Part shown: in pieces, positions 31,236 to 44,271 of the stretch
Position numbering within the stretch: the stretch's first letter is position 1
Layout: the number at the start of each line of letters is the position of its first letter
NCBI GenBank assembly: GCA_022225965.2
Contig: JAKJXP020000001.1
Location: 1-64,000, forward strand
Source of the DNA: Diatrype stigma
Lineage: Eukaryota > Ascomycota > Sordariomycetes > Xylariales > Diatrypaceae
DNA: 64,000 bases
Direction of reading: 5' to 3'
The notes under the pieces: model-generated
What the model was told of the DNA's origin: nothing
Database searches by the model: none
Seen by the model: the letters and a program-made list of their open reading frames with translations, nothing else
Program-made: the position numbers and the translations under genes

Positions 31236-34200
31236 TGTCGCGTTCTGGAGCAGGAGGAGGAGGATGTCAGAACGAGGGTGAACCGAACCGATGCATTGGC
31301 TAAATGCTGACGACAACGACGGCCGAGGTTTGGAAAAAGAATGTAGCAGAAAGTGAGGACGGACTGGTCTCTACACCTGGCAGGTAGGTAGGCAGACAGG
31401 TAGGAAGTCCGCCATACCTAGGTAGAAGTTAGGTAATACTCACCGGTTCCGATTGGGGGGGACTCCAGCCTGATCTTGCTTAAGACCTGGTCATACCTCC
31501 CCTTGCTTACTTCCGTGAATGATTCCTACCGGCCGCCCCTCCGCGAACGACTTGCCCCACAGGTACAGGTCAGCTTACGAGGCTAGCCCGTCGTCACCCG
31601 TGCTCTAGTTCGGTAGTCTATGTAGCAGCAGCAGAGTCGATAATGGATGGGAGTGTCACGGTTACGGCGGGTGGGTTCGGGTGGGTGGATAGTATGGATG
31701 GGCAGGCGCGGGTATCGCTTTCACCTGGGGTAACAAACAGGTAGGGCAAGTAAAACCAGAAAACTAAGGCAAGTACCTAGGGCTAGTGATTGACAATCAC
31801 GAGGTCCGATCTAACCCGCGGGTCGATGTCGTTCAGATTGCGGAATGTGCTTGCTTGCTTTGCTTCCCATGAACATGAACACAAGTGGAAGCCGTCGAGT
31901 GGTGGTAGTTGCGGCCGAGGATGCGATGCTGTTCTTCCCCGGGTGTTTACCAGACCAGACCAGGACTGAACCTAAAATATCGATCATGTCACAACGGATC
32001 ACACACGTCCATGCTTACTTATGTACTGAGAAGGAGACACGGCTCCAGGTTGTGTGTATGTGTATGTGTACGTATATGTATATCTATCCATCTATCTATA
32101 TATATGTCGAGCTTTTCGTCCGAGGATATGCCTAGGATTTCCCACAAGCGCTGTTGTTGTTTGACACTGAAACGACGATGCCGGCCCGTTGACGTTTCCC
32201 TGCTTGCTGGAAAGCGGATATGCGCATGTACTAGGCGCAGCCGAGAAGCATTTTCTTTTTTAGTGTGCTCACTTCTCATACAATGGGTCTCAGCCTAGTC
32301 AGAATGCAGATAATGGGAAGGGAAAAGGTCGGTCTTGCTTGGGCCGGCTTCTTTCCTTGTCGACGCTTTGCCTCTTGGAATACTGTGTAGTACCGGGGGA
32401 GGGGGGTGGGTTTGGTGGTTTGACCAGCTTGGTCCCATGTTGCACAAAGACATTTTCCTGCCGTGGGAGAGTGGATTTCCAAGACGGAAAGCGGCTGTGC
32501 GAGCCTGTGCGTGCCGGTGTGATAGAATAGGAAGCGAATAACTAATCTCGGATCTTGGACGAAGACGACGGGATCTATGTATTATCATGCGGATATTCCC
32601 ACCGCTGCCTCTAAACGGATGCGGTGAAGAGCCGATATAGATAAGAGCAGACCGGTGCTTCACAAAATTTTATATAGCCTTGCAATTCAGCAAAGGCTGT
32701 GTGCGGATGTCTCTTGCGGTTTGCGTAGCCCCATCAAGCCCCATATACTTGTTCCCTGGATCCCTGCTTGAAACTGAAGGTCAGTATATGATATATGACA
32801 GGTGCCTCATTACAACCATGTAGCCCCAGAAGATGGCACGAGACGCTAATGTCGTGTCCTTGCTATAATGTATGGTGATGTATAACTCTGGAGGATGTCT
32901 CACCCATAATATGTAGTTCACGTAACTATGTGATAGCAGAGGCTAGTGGATGGCGAAGGGAGATCCTGCAAACTCCCGCCTGTGTAACGTCCATGGTATT
33001 TTCCTTTTCTCTGTTTTGCAAAATTTTTCTTTTCCCTCTTCTGTTTCGGTCGACGTGATACTGGGCGAAGAAGAAAAATGATCGAAGACTATGAGGGAAA
33101 CAGCGTGTAATCGCTCCAGTCTAGCTAATGCAGTCGGAGCCGCCTATCATTTCCTAGAAAATACAGACGAATTTCTGATCGACATACTAGATACCTACGG
33201 CGACAATGGTATCTTGCACTATCACTTCCAAGAGCCGGAGAGATGGGTAATACATCAGGACCTTGCTTCACTGAACTGTATATCCCCTGAGATTCCGCGG
33301 GTGATGAGACCATCGTACTTTGTAGAGAATACATGAGTATGACGGAGTGTCTCGTTGACCCTAGGTGGCTTTGGTGTGATGGGAATGGCAATGCCGTTCG
33401 TGTGCCTGCTTGTGGCGATTAGTGGAACGTACTTAGCTATTTAGACAAGAGCCATGCCGAAAGCGGTACGTTACGAACTTACGAAAACCGCCAAGAGGTT
33501 ATATAATTACTATACGTGACTGAGAAGTGTTGGCTCAAAAGTGCAATATATAGGACTATAGGTTGTATACTCCTATCCGCAAGGTACGTGAATTTGGCGA
33601 GGTGTCCCATGTTATGGACTTATATAATACGGGGTATTATCTGTACGTATCTCGGATTAGATATTGGTTATGGCATGCTTTGACTCCTCTATGGAGAATA
33701 TCCCAAAAGTCTACTTCAATGGGGAAAGAAGGATAGGAGAACCGTTCATACTTGTCTTATTCTCTGCGGAGGATAATCCAAGGAACTTGCACACGTGTAT
33801 AAGCACTCTGATGTCACATTACAATTGTGATGCTTCCAAGGGGTGGCATTTCAAAGCTCAATTCTGACGCGGGACTATGAAACTAAAACGAAAGGAACTT
33901 CTTTTTCTAGATTTTTGGCTATCCCTTGCAACTGTGCCCCCTGGTGGTTTTCTTTGCTTATCACTTAAGCTTGGCTATGTGATTTTATTTTCCCAGCCTT
34001 CAGCTTTGTGTGATAGCTATTCAGCTTCAAAGCTCTTGGTAGGTCGGAAATTCATACCAGTTAGTCACTCTTACTGAAATGGTTCTCCAAGCGAATTGAA
34101 AATATGACTACAAAACAGCTCATCCTGGCTGACTCGTTGGTCAGCAAGAATAAGCTTAGGATATAGTCAGCCATGCCAACTTGTGTCAGGACGCCGTTAT

Positions 34201-37167
34201 CTGGCGTGGTGTAAGCTTACACCTGTACCAGAGTGTGGAGGGAACGGGTGCCAAACTTTACAGTAGCTAATACTTGGTACAGATTTCGTACTTCCAGATC
34301 TTTCTTCCCGAGTCCTACTCTCCAAGTTTGGTCTGATCCGACTCAGACGGACGATTATTGCGAGAATCAGACTTTCGAGCTTTGGGGCTCTAGGAACCTG
34401 TTCCCAACTACTACTTCCCAAGTCCAGGTCCGCACCCTTGACCTCTAGGACCTCAGCAACTCGAATTTCTCCTCAAAACAGCGATATGATCATCGTGTAT
34501 CTGGCAGTTCAACGTTCGATTTTATCCCACGTGGAAACTGGGTACCGGCGCTGTGTAGGTAACTTGGGGCCTAACCTCGGCCCCGCGGGATCGATTTCTC
34601 GGACTACTCGGGCCGTTTCTGACACAGTTATCTCAATTGCGATCGCGAAGCTCGGCCGTGATATAGGGTAACGATCTCCGGTCACTGAAAGTACCATGTG
34701 TGTGCTTGTTGCTGTGTTGTGATGAGTCATTCCCAACGTCAGTATCAATATATCGTGCAAGCGTTCCTGACTTCAGCAGGCTCACTATATCCACAGTCCC
34801 GTTACAGCTGCAACGTAGCAGGAGCAGGAAAATAGTCCATGCCTAACCCCACGAAGCATTCACGTGGCTCTTGCCAGAAGCCATCGACCCGGAAGTATCC
34901 CGTCGTCTCGGTGTTTTTCGCCCCCCAAAGAGAGTCCCACCAAACGTGGCTTGTTGAACGGTGGTGGTGTCAACTCTGGTGGACGCGGACCGATTATCCC
35001 TCCAATGAAGGCAGTTACTACTTGACATCAATGATATATGGCTCGGCACCGGGAGACTATGGTAGACAAAGTTCGCCTCGATATGCTAGATCCATTGATG
35101 AGCCCCCAGCTTTGGTACGTGATCTTCTATATTTGTATTCGGTGTTATGCGCTCCCTCGTCCATGGCTTGGAGCTATGGCACCCGTTTACAGGACATTGT
35201 CAAACCAAATACGGTCGTCGATGTACTTTTCATCCGGCCTTGTCATGCACCACTGGTATTGTCTTGATTAGCTCTATCATGTGTTTGCCAGATGGGACAG
35301 AAAAGGCTAGGGCACGCACCTAGGTAAATACGTATCTCTGTTCGACAAGTACATGCCGCTATCACATTGGTATGGGAGGCGGTGGAGGTTGACATAATTA
35401 CCCATATATTCCACATGGGATTTCTAAGTGCTGATCCGGAATTCGGTATCCATCTTGGGCCTTGGCGGAGTGGCCCCTGGAACTGCGTTGATGTGACACA
35501 TGCGTAAAATTTTTCTTGATATAAGAGACAGCATCTATTGTTAGAAGAGAGAGTAGATTCTGGGGACGAGCAAACCCGAGACAAAGATATGCCCCAGCTG
35601 AATTGTTGGTTGCTTCGTTTTTTTATAGGCCTTTGTCCTCAGGCATCTTTGGGGTGCATGACAAGAAGGGCCTGGAAGTATGTCGAGATTGGCTGCTAGA
35701 TAAAGACGTGTTATAATTCAAAAGCTCGCCAATGGCAAACCCTGCTCTCTAGTTGCCCTAGCCCGAGTCAACATCGTGAACTTCCTATTGAAGGTACCTA
35801 CTTATATACTCATCCGGTTCAAAGGCAGGTTCTGACCAACGCCCTTTGCGATATCACGCCTGACTCATCACTACCAACGGCATTGAATGTTAGCCACGAT
35901 CTGAAAGGACACTTCTCATTGGCTGTTGAACCAAGTCTACAATGGTATTATTCCTTTAACTAACTACCGTTTATACTAAAAAGTAGCCCATGTGAGCGGC
36001 GGCAAACATTGACCACACCTCATGTGACTATTGAATTGCCTAGTTTACCAATACCTAGTAGCTAGTTGACACTACTACATAGGGAGGTACGGGGATACGG
36101 GGATACGGGGATACCTATCTGCATGGGCCCACGTCGCTATACAATTCACTTCACTATCACGAAACTCGCTATCGCTCCGCTCAGGCCCTCTTCCTACATA
36201 CCTACCCACCTACCTAAGTCACTATAGACCTAACTGCCTGCTTGTTTACTTCTCTACCCACCACCCACTGGAGTTCTATAGTCCTTCTACCATCCTTCTA
36301 CTCCAGCTACTGCTACTTCTCATACACACCTATGCCATATTCTCGGAAGCGTTCTTCTTCACAGATCACAAGTCGACGAGACAAGGTCGTCTGCCACGAA
36401 CAACAACTTCACCCTTTGATGCTTTCTTCAATCCCTTCAACCTCTATAAACCATCCCATCTTTCATCACCTTTTGCGGGATTGCGGAATTGGGCCATCGA
36501 GGTCCTCTCAATCATAGGTACCCCCAGAGGTCACCTGGTCGTCTCCCACTAATTCACTAATCTCTGTAAGTTGCCTATTGTGGAATTGCGTGACCGACTA
36601 TACCTCACTACCTCACGAAAATTCACTTCACGCGCTTGCCTTCCATTCGTCCCAATTCACTTGCAACTTGCCAGTGTAGGTGGAATAGCGTGATCATACT
36701 TAGCTTTACCTACATACCTCTGAACCTTTACCTCTTAAGCTGCACCACCTTCTACCTCTCTCCCAATCTTCCACTTCTCTCCCACCTCTCTACCCTCTCG
36801 CCATTCTACCAATCTCTCTTCTCATACCAATCCTTCCTTTCAACTAGTTTACGAACACAACTACTTCTCAGTTTCTGGTTCTACAACTAGTCTTTTACAC
36901 CTTCCTTTCGTACGCCTAGTCTGCGTGATCCTTCACCCATACCTTCATCGTACTTCTACTGATTGATAGATTTGACATCCATCGCCGATTTCGTTTCGCT
37001 TTCAGAAGCTTACCTACTACCTTATCTGATTGAGGCTTCTTGCAATTGGTAACATCCTCCTTCCATCATAACGTCTATCCTTTCAACCATTCATCCCATA
37101 CTGACCCATCTTCTTCTTCCTCTAGTCAATCATCCAGACCTAGCCTCAGGGTTTTCGACGACTGGCC
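31236..37167. other. Long gene-poor region upstream of PKS and transporter
   Basis: About 5.9 kb between two divergently transcribed genes, with no recognisable coding region. It is mostly mid-to-low GC with short frames only. GTAGGTAGGCAGACAGG-type repeats lie near 31381-31400, and an (ATAC) octamer repeat is listed separately. From about 36150 to 37160 the plus strand is strongly pyrimidine-rich (CTACC, CTTCTAC, TCTTCTTCC), as in a long fungal promoter plus 5' leader. A small intron in this leader cannot be excluded. Confidence 0.5.
36086..36114 (+). repeat. 8-bp tandem repeat in PKS upstream region
   Basis: Three exact copies of GGGGATAC preceded by GGTAC, about 1.05 kb upstream of the PKS start codon. 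The flanks GGTAC and the final ATACC make a partial palindrome. It could be a factor-binding array or a neutral microsatellite. Confidence 0.75.
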
Positions 37168-40100
37168 ATGGCCGAGTCGACTGAGGACAAGGTCGCCCCC
37201 ATCGCCGTCGTCGGCATGGGGTGCCGATTCCCAGGCACTGCCACCTCTGATTCGTCTCTCTGGGAGATGATGATGGCTGGCGAGAGTGCTTGGTCTGAGA
37301 TTCCTAAAGACAGGATGGATATCACTAGCTATTACCATCCAGATAATGCCAGACAAGGCAGCGTAAGTTACAACACCAATTGATACTCATCTGTCTATTT
37401 GCCTAACATCTCTCATTTAGATCCCTTTCCGCGGCGGTCATTTCCTACAGCAAGATGTCGCTGCATTCGACAATTCTGTAAGTTCTCACTAATTGCTCCC
37501 ATCTTGGATAGCACATTGTCATTGTTGTTGTCGTCGATACCCCGCCTGAGGCTATCGCCTTCTTACCCCTAACCCCTAACCCCTATCCCCCCACCTTGCC
37601 CCTGCCAAGCCTCTCATACCCCATCTTTCAACAGCTCCAATGTCTTCTCTCTCAATCGTGACGATAATGACCACAACGACCACAATGACCACAACGACCA
37701 CAATGACCCCAGTTACCTCCACTTCTCGTACTAACTTCTCTAGTTCTTCTCTATATCTGCAGATGAGGCAAAGGCCATCGACCCTCAGCAGAGAATGCTC
37801 TTGGAGGTAGCTGTTGAATCGCTCGACAGTGCCGGAATCGACCGAGCGGAGATTCGAGGCAGCGAAACCGGTGTGTGGATCGGCTCCTTCGTCAAAGACT
37901 ACGAGCAGGTTGTCCTTCGCGATCCTGATAATGCCCCCAAGTATGGCGCCACTGGTAACGGAATTGCCATCATGTCGAACCGTATCTCCTACTTCCTCGA
38001 TATCAATGGCCCGAGTATGACAATCGATACCGGCTGCAGCGCCAGCCTTGTCTGCGTCCATAATGCCGCCCAGAGTCTCCGAGATGGCGAGGTCGACCTT
38101 GCTCTTGCTGGCGGTGCTGGCTTGATTCTCACGCCAGCCACCATGATGCCTATGACGGCATTGAACTTCCTTAGTCCCGATGGCAGATGCTATACCTTCG
38201 ACAGCCGCGCCAATGGCTATGGTCGTGGCGAGGGTATTGGAATCGTCGTCCTCAAGCGTCTCAAAGATGCTATCGCAGACAACGACACCATCCGAGCTGT
38301 CATTCGCGGCTCCCGAGTTAATCAGGATGGCCGAACGGCCGGAATCACCATGCCCAGTTCCGAAGCCCAAGTGCGCAACATTCGCGGCGTGTACGAGAGA
38401 GCGGGCTTAGATGTCGATAAGACAGCGTTTGTCGAGTGCCACGGCACCGGAACCAAAGCCGGCGACTGGCGGGAAGTCAAAGCCATATCCGACGCCCTCT
38501 GCGCGGATCGTGAGAAGGACAACCCAATCTACATCGGCTCGATCAAAACCAACCTGGGCCATTTGGAGGGGTGCGCCGGCATCGCCGGTTTGATCAAGGG
38601 AGTCCTGGCTATCGAAAACGGATACATTCCGAAACATCTTAACTTCGAGACCCCGAACCCTGACATCGATTTCGAAGGTTCGCGCGTGAAGGTCGCCGCC
38701 CACAACACACGTTGGCCTCTGAAGGGTCTCCGACGAGCTAGCATCAACTGCTTCGGTTTTGGTGGCACCAATGCGCACGCCATTCTTGATGATGCACCAA
38801 ATTACCTCGCTGAGAGACGTCTCGAAGCGCGCCATAACACAACGATCCTAGAGGATGATCCGTTGTTTGAGGATATCAGACGTATCCTGGAACGGAGGAA
38901 GTATGCTGATCCTCCCAAAGACGAAACACAGCTCTTTGTGGTGTCCGCCAACGACAAGCTGACACTAGAACGATCGCTTCGCAACCTAGCCGAATATGTT
39001 CAGAACCATGGGTCATCGCACAATTTCATGAAAAACTTGGCTTACACCCTAGGATGCCGCAGAACCAAACTGCAGTGGCGTGCATCAGTGGTTGCTTCTT
39101 CTCCGGAGGACCTCGTGCAGAAGCTGTCTCGTGTAGGACCGGCGAGCCTCATTAGAACGTCCGAGGAAAAGCAGCCCAAGGTTGCTCTCGTATTCGGCGG
39201 TCAAGGTGCGCAATGGTTTGCCATGGCAAGGGAATTGCTTGACTGGACCAAGTTCTATGAGCGCATGATTGAAGCGCAAGACTACCTCTTCGGTCTCAAC
39301 ATCGTGAAAGAGTTACGCAAGGACGAAGCCTCCAGCCGAATCAACGAGCCGCAATTCGCGCAGCCTGCAACCACCGTGATACAGATTTGTCTCATCGAAT
39401 GGCTCTGGGACTTTGAGATTGACGTTGTTGCCGTCTGCGGCCACTCATCTGGTGAGATTGCCGCGGCGTATGCTAGGGGTGCTCTAGAACGAGAAGCGGC
39501 TTTGGAGCTTGCCTGTAATCGCGGCCGATGTGTTGCCGCGCTACAAGAGCCTCGAGACGAGGGTAATGACGAGGAAGATCAGACTCGTCCTTTGGTTGGC
39601 CGAATGCTTGCTGTTGGTATGTCTGCAGAGCAAGCTCAACCATATGTGGATGCTGTCGGCTGGGGCAAAGTTACTATTGCTTGCATCAACAGCCCTGTCT
39701 CCGTCACTTTGTCTGGCGACGAGGATGCTGTACTTAGCATACACGAGACCCTGGATAAAGCCGGCGTGTTCAACCGGCTACTTGCTGTCACCACTGCGTA
39801 TCACTCTCGCCACATGTATCAATGCGCGGAAGAGTACTTTGACTCTATTCGAGAGATACCACAATGGCCTACGGGAAGTTCACCAGTCATGTACTCTTCG
39901 GTTACGGGCAACACAATTGACGCGATCGACCTTCAAACAGGTCGCTACTGGGTGAGGAACATGGTGTCGCCCGTCCTCTTCTCAGAGGCCATGACGAATA
40001 TGGTCACCACCAGCGATGCTAGCATTAAGCCGGACATCATTCTCGAGTTGGGACCACACTCGTCCCTCCAGAGCCCCATCAAGCAGATCCTTGACGCCCA

Positions 40101-43100
40101 GGAGAAGCTCCGGCAGAAGCCTGTTTACTTTTCTATGCTTTCTCGACACAAAGCCGCGGACGTCACCGCGCTGGAAGTTCTAGGGGAGCTCTGGAGTCGC
40201 GGTTGTAATATCGATTTGAAAAACACAATCGAGAGAGTCCATGACAGGCGTCTCCTCCCGAAGCTCCTGGTCAATTTACCCAAGTACCCTTGGAACCATG
40301 AGAAGACACATTGGCACGAATCTCACCTGTCGAAGGCCAACCGCTTCCAGAAGCATGGCCGGTATGACCTCATCGGTCGCCCAACTGCCGACTCCATTCC
40401 CTCGCAGCCGCGCTGGCGAGGATTCTTGCGCCTTTCCGAGAACCCGTGGATCCGACATCACCAGGTCCAGAAAACGATCATCTACCCTGCTGCCGGCATG
40501 ATCGCCATGGTGCTCGAGGGGGCCGACCAGATGGCCGACGAATTCGTCGCCATTGAGATCAAGCAGTTCCGGATTCAGAAGGCGATGATCATTCCACCTA
40601 CAGCTCACGGCCTGGAATTCGCTGTCAACATGACCAAGCATACCGGCCAGCATGGGATGCCCTCTATCCAGCATCCTATCGAAGCTTCTGAAAACACGGC
40701 GGTTACGTATCAATTCTATATCTATTCCAAGCCCCTGGACGCCCCCTGGCAGGAACACGGCGACGGACTGGTTGTGATCCACCAAGAACCCACTCAGACG
40801 ATTACCGCGATTAAAGACAAGTGCCTATATTCCGAGGAGTGCTCGGAAGCGATGGACTTCTGCGACGAGGTCGTCATCCCCCGCCAGCTGTACGAGACAC
40901 TGGACGTCATCGGCATGAATTACGGCGCCATGTTCCAGAACATCACGTCGCTGCGCAAGAGAGACTCCGAGTGCATCGGCACCGTCCGCGTTCCGGACAC
41001 CAAGTCGATCATGCCCTCGAACTTCGAGTACCCGCACATCATCCACCCGGCGACGCTCGACGCTGTCTTCCACACAGCCTTCGCCATCGGCAGCGAGCCC
41101 ATGGTGCCGTCCTACATCGGCAGCATCTACGTGACCGACGACATCTGGCACCTGTCGAATCAAGGAGGCGAGCTCATGGTACGCACACGAGCAGAGCGCC
41201 TTGGATCACGGGACGCGTCGGCTCATTTCACGGTGTCAGAGACCTTGCAACACGCAGATGGCGATCCCATTGAGCCCATGATTATCATCGAGGATATGAC
41301 TTTCACTGCCCTGACTACGAGCTCAGACGATGTGGAAGGCGGCTTCTTGCCGAACCACCGAAGCCTCTGCTCTGAGATCAAATGGGAGGAGCATGACGAG
41401 TCTGCCCTTTCACCGGAGGAGCTAGCGAGCGAAGACGAAGAGAGCCCGCTAGAATTTCCCGACACTCCTGTGCTTATCCTCGTCCCGGAGACTATGAGCA
41501 CTGGCCTGCAGAACGTCTTGTCTGTTATTTCCAAGTACCTCAACGGCACCCCACGAACGCTCACGAGTATTTCCAACGACGATGAGCTACCGCGTATGTG
41601 CCTCTCGTTCCTCGACGCTGATGGCGATGGACAGAGCGTGCTATGGGATCTGTCCGAACAGGAGTTTACCTCGTTGCGTGCAGTGGTACTGAAGACGAGC
41701 GGCCTGTTCTGGATTACCCGCAACTCTCAGATGGTGGTCGACAACCCGCGAGGCGGGCTCTTCCAAGCCCTGGCTCGAACCATCCACTCGGAGTACCCCG
41801 AGAAGAAGTTCGTGACCTTCGACATTAGCTGGGACATTTCGTCTGCCAATATGGACGCAGGTTACATCTCTAGCCGGATCCTTCTGTTGCTCCATCAGTC
41901 GCTCTTCGCCACCACTTCCACGGACGTCCCACAGGAGGTCGAGTACGCAGAGCGCGACGGCCCGGTCATGATCCCTCGACTTGTCCCCGTCGAATTTCTC
42001 AACACCCTAATCGAGCGCGGAACCGCCATGGTGGAGCAGCCGCAAATGAAGCCCCTGGACAGGGTGCGAGACAAGCACCTCAAGCTCAAGGCCCGCGAGA
42101 TTGGAAATCCCGACAGCTTCTTCTGGGAGGATGATACCGCGTCGTACGATCCCCCGGTAGGTCCCTACGAAGTTAGGGTTCGAGTGCTATCTGCGGCGCT
42201 CAGCATCCTAGATATGGATGTCATGAAGGGAAGGAAATCTGACGGCGCGATCGGTACCGACGTCTTCGGCGTGGTAGAAGAACTGGGTGTGTCTGTCACT
42301 GATCTTGCCATTGGTGACTACGTCCTTGGAGTCGCCCGCGGGTCTTTTGATACAAAGATCGTCTGCCACCGGAAGCTCCTCTACAAGTGCCCCGCGGGCA
42401 AAGTCAACCCCTTCCACGTGTTCTTCCCGACGCCTTTCGCAGTCGCACAGTACTCGTTCGGTCTCCGACTGAACGCCGGAGAGATCATAGTCATCCATGC
42501 CGGCGCCAGCGCCTTCGGCCAAGCGGCGATCCAGCTGGCCGAGTCCATCGGCGCTCATATCTTCGTCACTGTGAAGAGCCAGCACGAGCGCACGATCCTG
42601 CGCGGAATCTACGAACTTCCGGACGAGCGCATCCTCGATGCGAGCACCGATTCTTGGGTGTCTCAGCTGCTGTCCATCACTAGGGGCAAGGGCGCGGACG
42701 TAGTATACGACCCAATCATTGAAGACGGGGACCTCGAAGTCAGAGGCGTCGCGCCAGGCGGCCGCATCATCCGTTTCGCGAGACATATAAACTACAGAGC
42801 CCGCTTCAAGGCAGCCGACGCATCCATCTCCTTCGATGGGCTCAACCTAGTCGACCTCATCAGAAACCCTGACTGGATCGGGGCGGCGTTCGACGCGGTC
42901 GCAGACCGATTCTTTACCGGCAGCCCGGACGCCAAGCCCGCCGAGCCTTCGCCCCTGAAGCTCTTCGACTTTTCGCAGCTCCCGCTCGCGGTCAAGACTT
43001 TCGCCAACGACCCCTGCGGCCTCGTGTACCTGCAGCGGGACTATATGATCCCGGTGCCCATCCTATCCCGGCGCCCGGCCGGCGCGAGCCTGCACAGCGA

Positions 43101-44271
43101 CAGCACGTACGTCATCGCGGGCGGCCTCGGCGGCCTCGGCATCGAGATTGCCAAGCTGCTGACATCCCACGGCGTCAAACACATCGCATTCCTGGCGCGA
43201 TCGGGTGCGCGAACGGAGATCGCCAAGGCAAGCATCACGTTCCTGCAGAAGCGCAGCGTTGAGGTCGCCGTGTACACTGTCGACATCTGCGAGGAGGACC
43301 AGATGGCTAGCGCAGTGCAGCAGATGAAAGCGCAGGGTAAGCCGCCCGTCCGGGGCGTCTTCCAGTGCGCCGCGGCGCTCCACGATGCCGTCTTCGAAAA
43401 CATGACGTACGCGAACTGGCGCACGGCCGTGCGACCCAAGACGATCGGCTCGTGGAACCTGAAGAAATTCTTCTACGACGCACCCGCCCGGACCGAGAAG
43501 CCGGACTTCTTCATCTTCCTGTCGAGCTCGGCGGGAGTGATCGGCAGCCGTGGACAGGCCAACTATGCGGTCGGCAACGCCTTCCAGGACGCGCTCGCCA
43601 AGCACCTCAACAGCAAGATCGACAGTGCAACGGACATCCACACGCGCGCCGTCTCCCTCGACCTGGGCCCCGTCCTAGGCGCGGGCATGCTGGCCGAAGA
43701 CCCCCGCACCCTCGACATCCTCAAGGCGTCGGGCTTCTTCGGCATCCGGCTCCAGGACGTGCTGAAGCTGGTCGAGCGCGCCATCGCGGACGAGGACACC
43801 CCCGCGCAGGTGGTTATCGGCGTCGGCACGGGCGGACTCATCCTGCAGAACAAGCCAGCGGACCCGTACTGGACGCGGACGGCGCTGTTCTCGCGCCTGA
43901 ACCTGGTCGACATGCCGGCCTCCAGCACCACCACCACCGACGGCGACACCGCGGTCGACTCGACCACGGGCCAGAAGCAGAGCGTCGCGCAGATGCTCAA
44001 GGCGGCGGCGGACCCGGAGGAGGCCACGGCGGTGGTCAGCACGGGCCTGCGCACGATGCTGTCCAAGAGCATGAACGTGGGCGTGGACGACGTCGACGAG
44101 AACCGCAGCCCCGGCGCGTACGGGGTCGACTCGCTCGTCGCCGTCGGCGTCCGCAACTGGGTGTACCGCGAGTGCGGCGGCGTCGACGTCAGCGTCTTCG
44201 ACGTGCTCAGCGACCAGAGCATCCTCGAGCTCAGCGGGCTGATCGTCCAGAAGGGCGGCTTCGGCGCCTAA
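37168..44271 (+). CDS. Highly reducing iterative type I polyketide synthase (KS-AT-DH-ER-KR-ACP)
   Basis: Builds a reduced polyketide chain from malonyl-CoA. Three exons: 37168-37362, 37421-37477 and 37744-44271; introns are 58 and 266 bp, phase 0, giving 2,259 residues. KS (about 10-430) has Cys182 in DTGCSAS, His317 in HGTGT and His357 in NLGHLEG. AT starts at about 564 (VFGGQGAQW), with Ser652 in GHSSGE. DH has His990 in the HQVQKTIIYP box and Asp1190 in HPATLDAVF. No C-methyltransferase is visible in the roughly 370 residues before the ER. ER (about 1540-1850) has its nucleotide loop written HAGASAFGQAA (1669-). KR has AGGLGGLG (1876-1883) and SSSAGVIGS with Tyr2025. ACP has Ser2214 in GVDSL. 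The protein stops about 45 residues after it, with no thioesterase or reductase, so release must be in trans or by another route. No partner synthase is adjacent. Confidence 0.95.
37563..37590 (+). repeat. Telomere-like CCCCTAA repeats inside PKS intron 2
   Basis: Three adjoining units of ACCCCTA (CCCCTAA phase), the last slightly altered. The fungal telomere unit on this strand is normally CCCTAA, so this is a one-base-longer relative. It lies within the 266-bp second intron of the PKS gene. Confidence 0.75.
37667..37710 (+). repeat. 9-bp tandem repeat inside PKS intron 2
   Basis: Five 9-bp units alternate ATGACCACA and ACGACCACA, forming an 18-bp higher-order period, and end in ATGACCCC. 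The repeat sits about 35 bp before the acceptor (TAG at 37741-37743), just upstream of a CTAAC branch-like motif. It explains why this intron is about four times longer than the others. Confidence 0.8.

Noticed and set aside
37563..37590. Possible chromosome end or ancient telomere fusion
   Set aside because: Only three units, one base longer than the usual fungal unit, inside an intron of an intact gene.
14811..44271. One continuous metabolite gene cluster from dioxygenase to PKS
   Set aside because: Interrupted by ssz1, a housekeeping ribosome-associated chaperone, by the rrp40 fragment and by long gene-less gaps.
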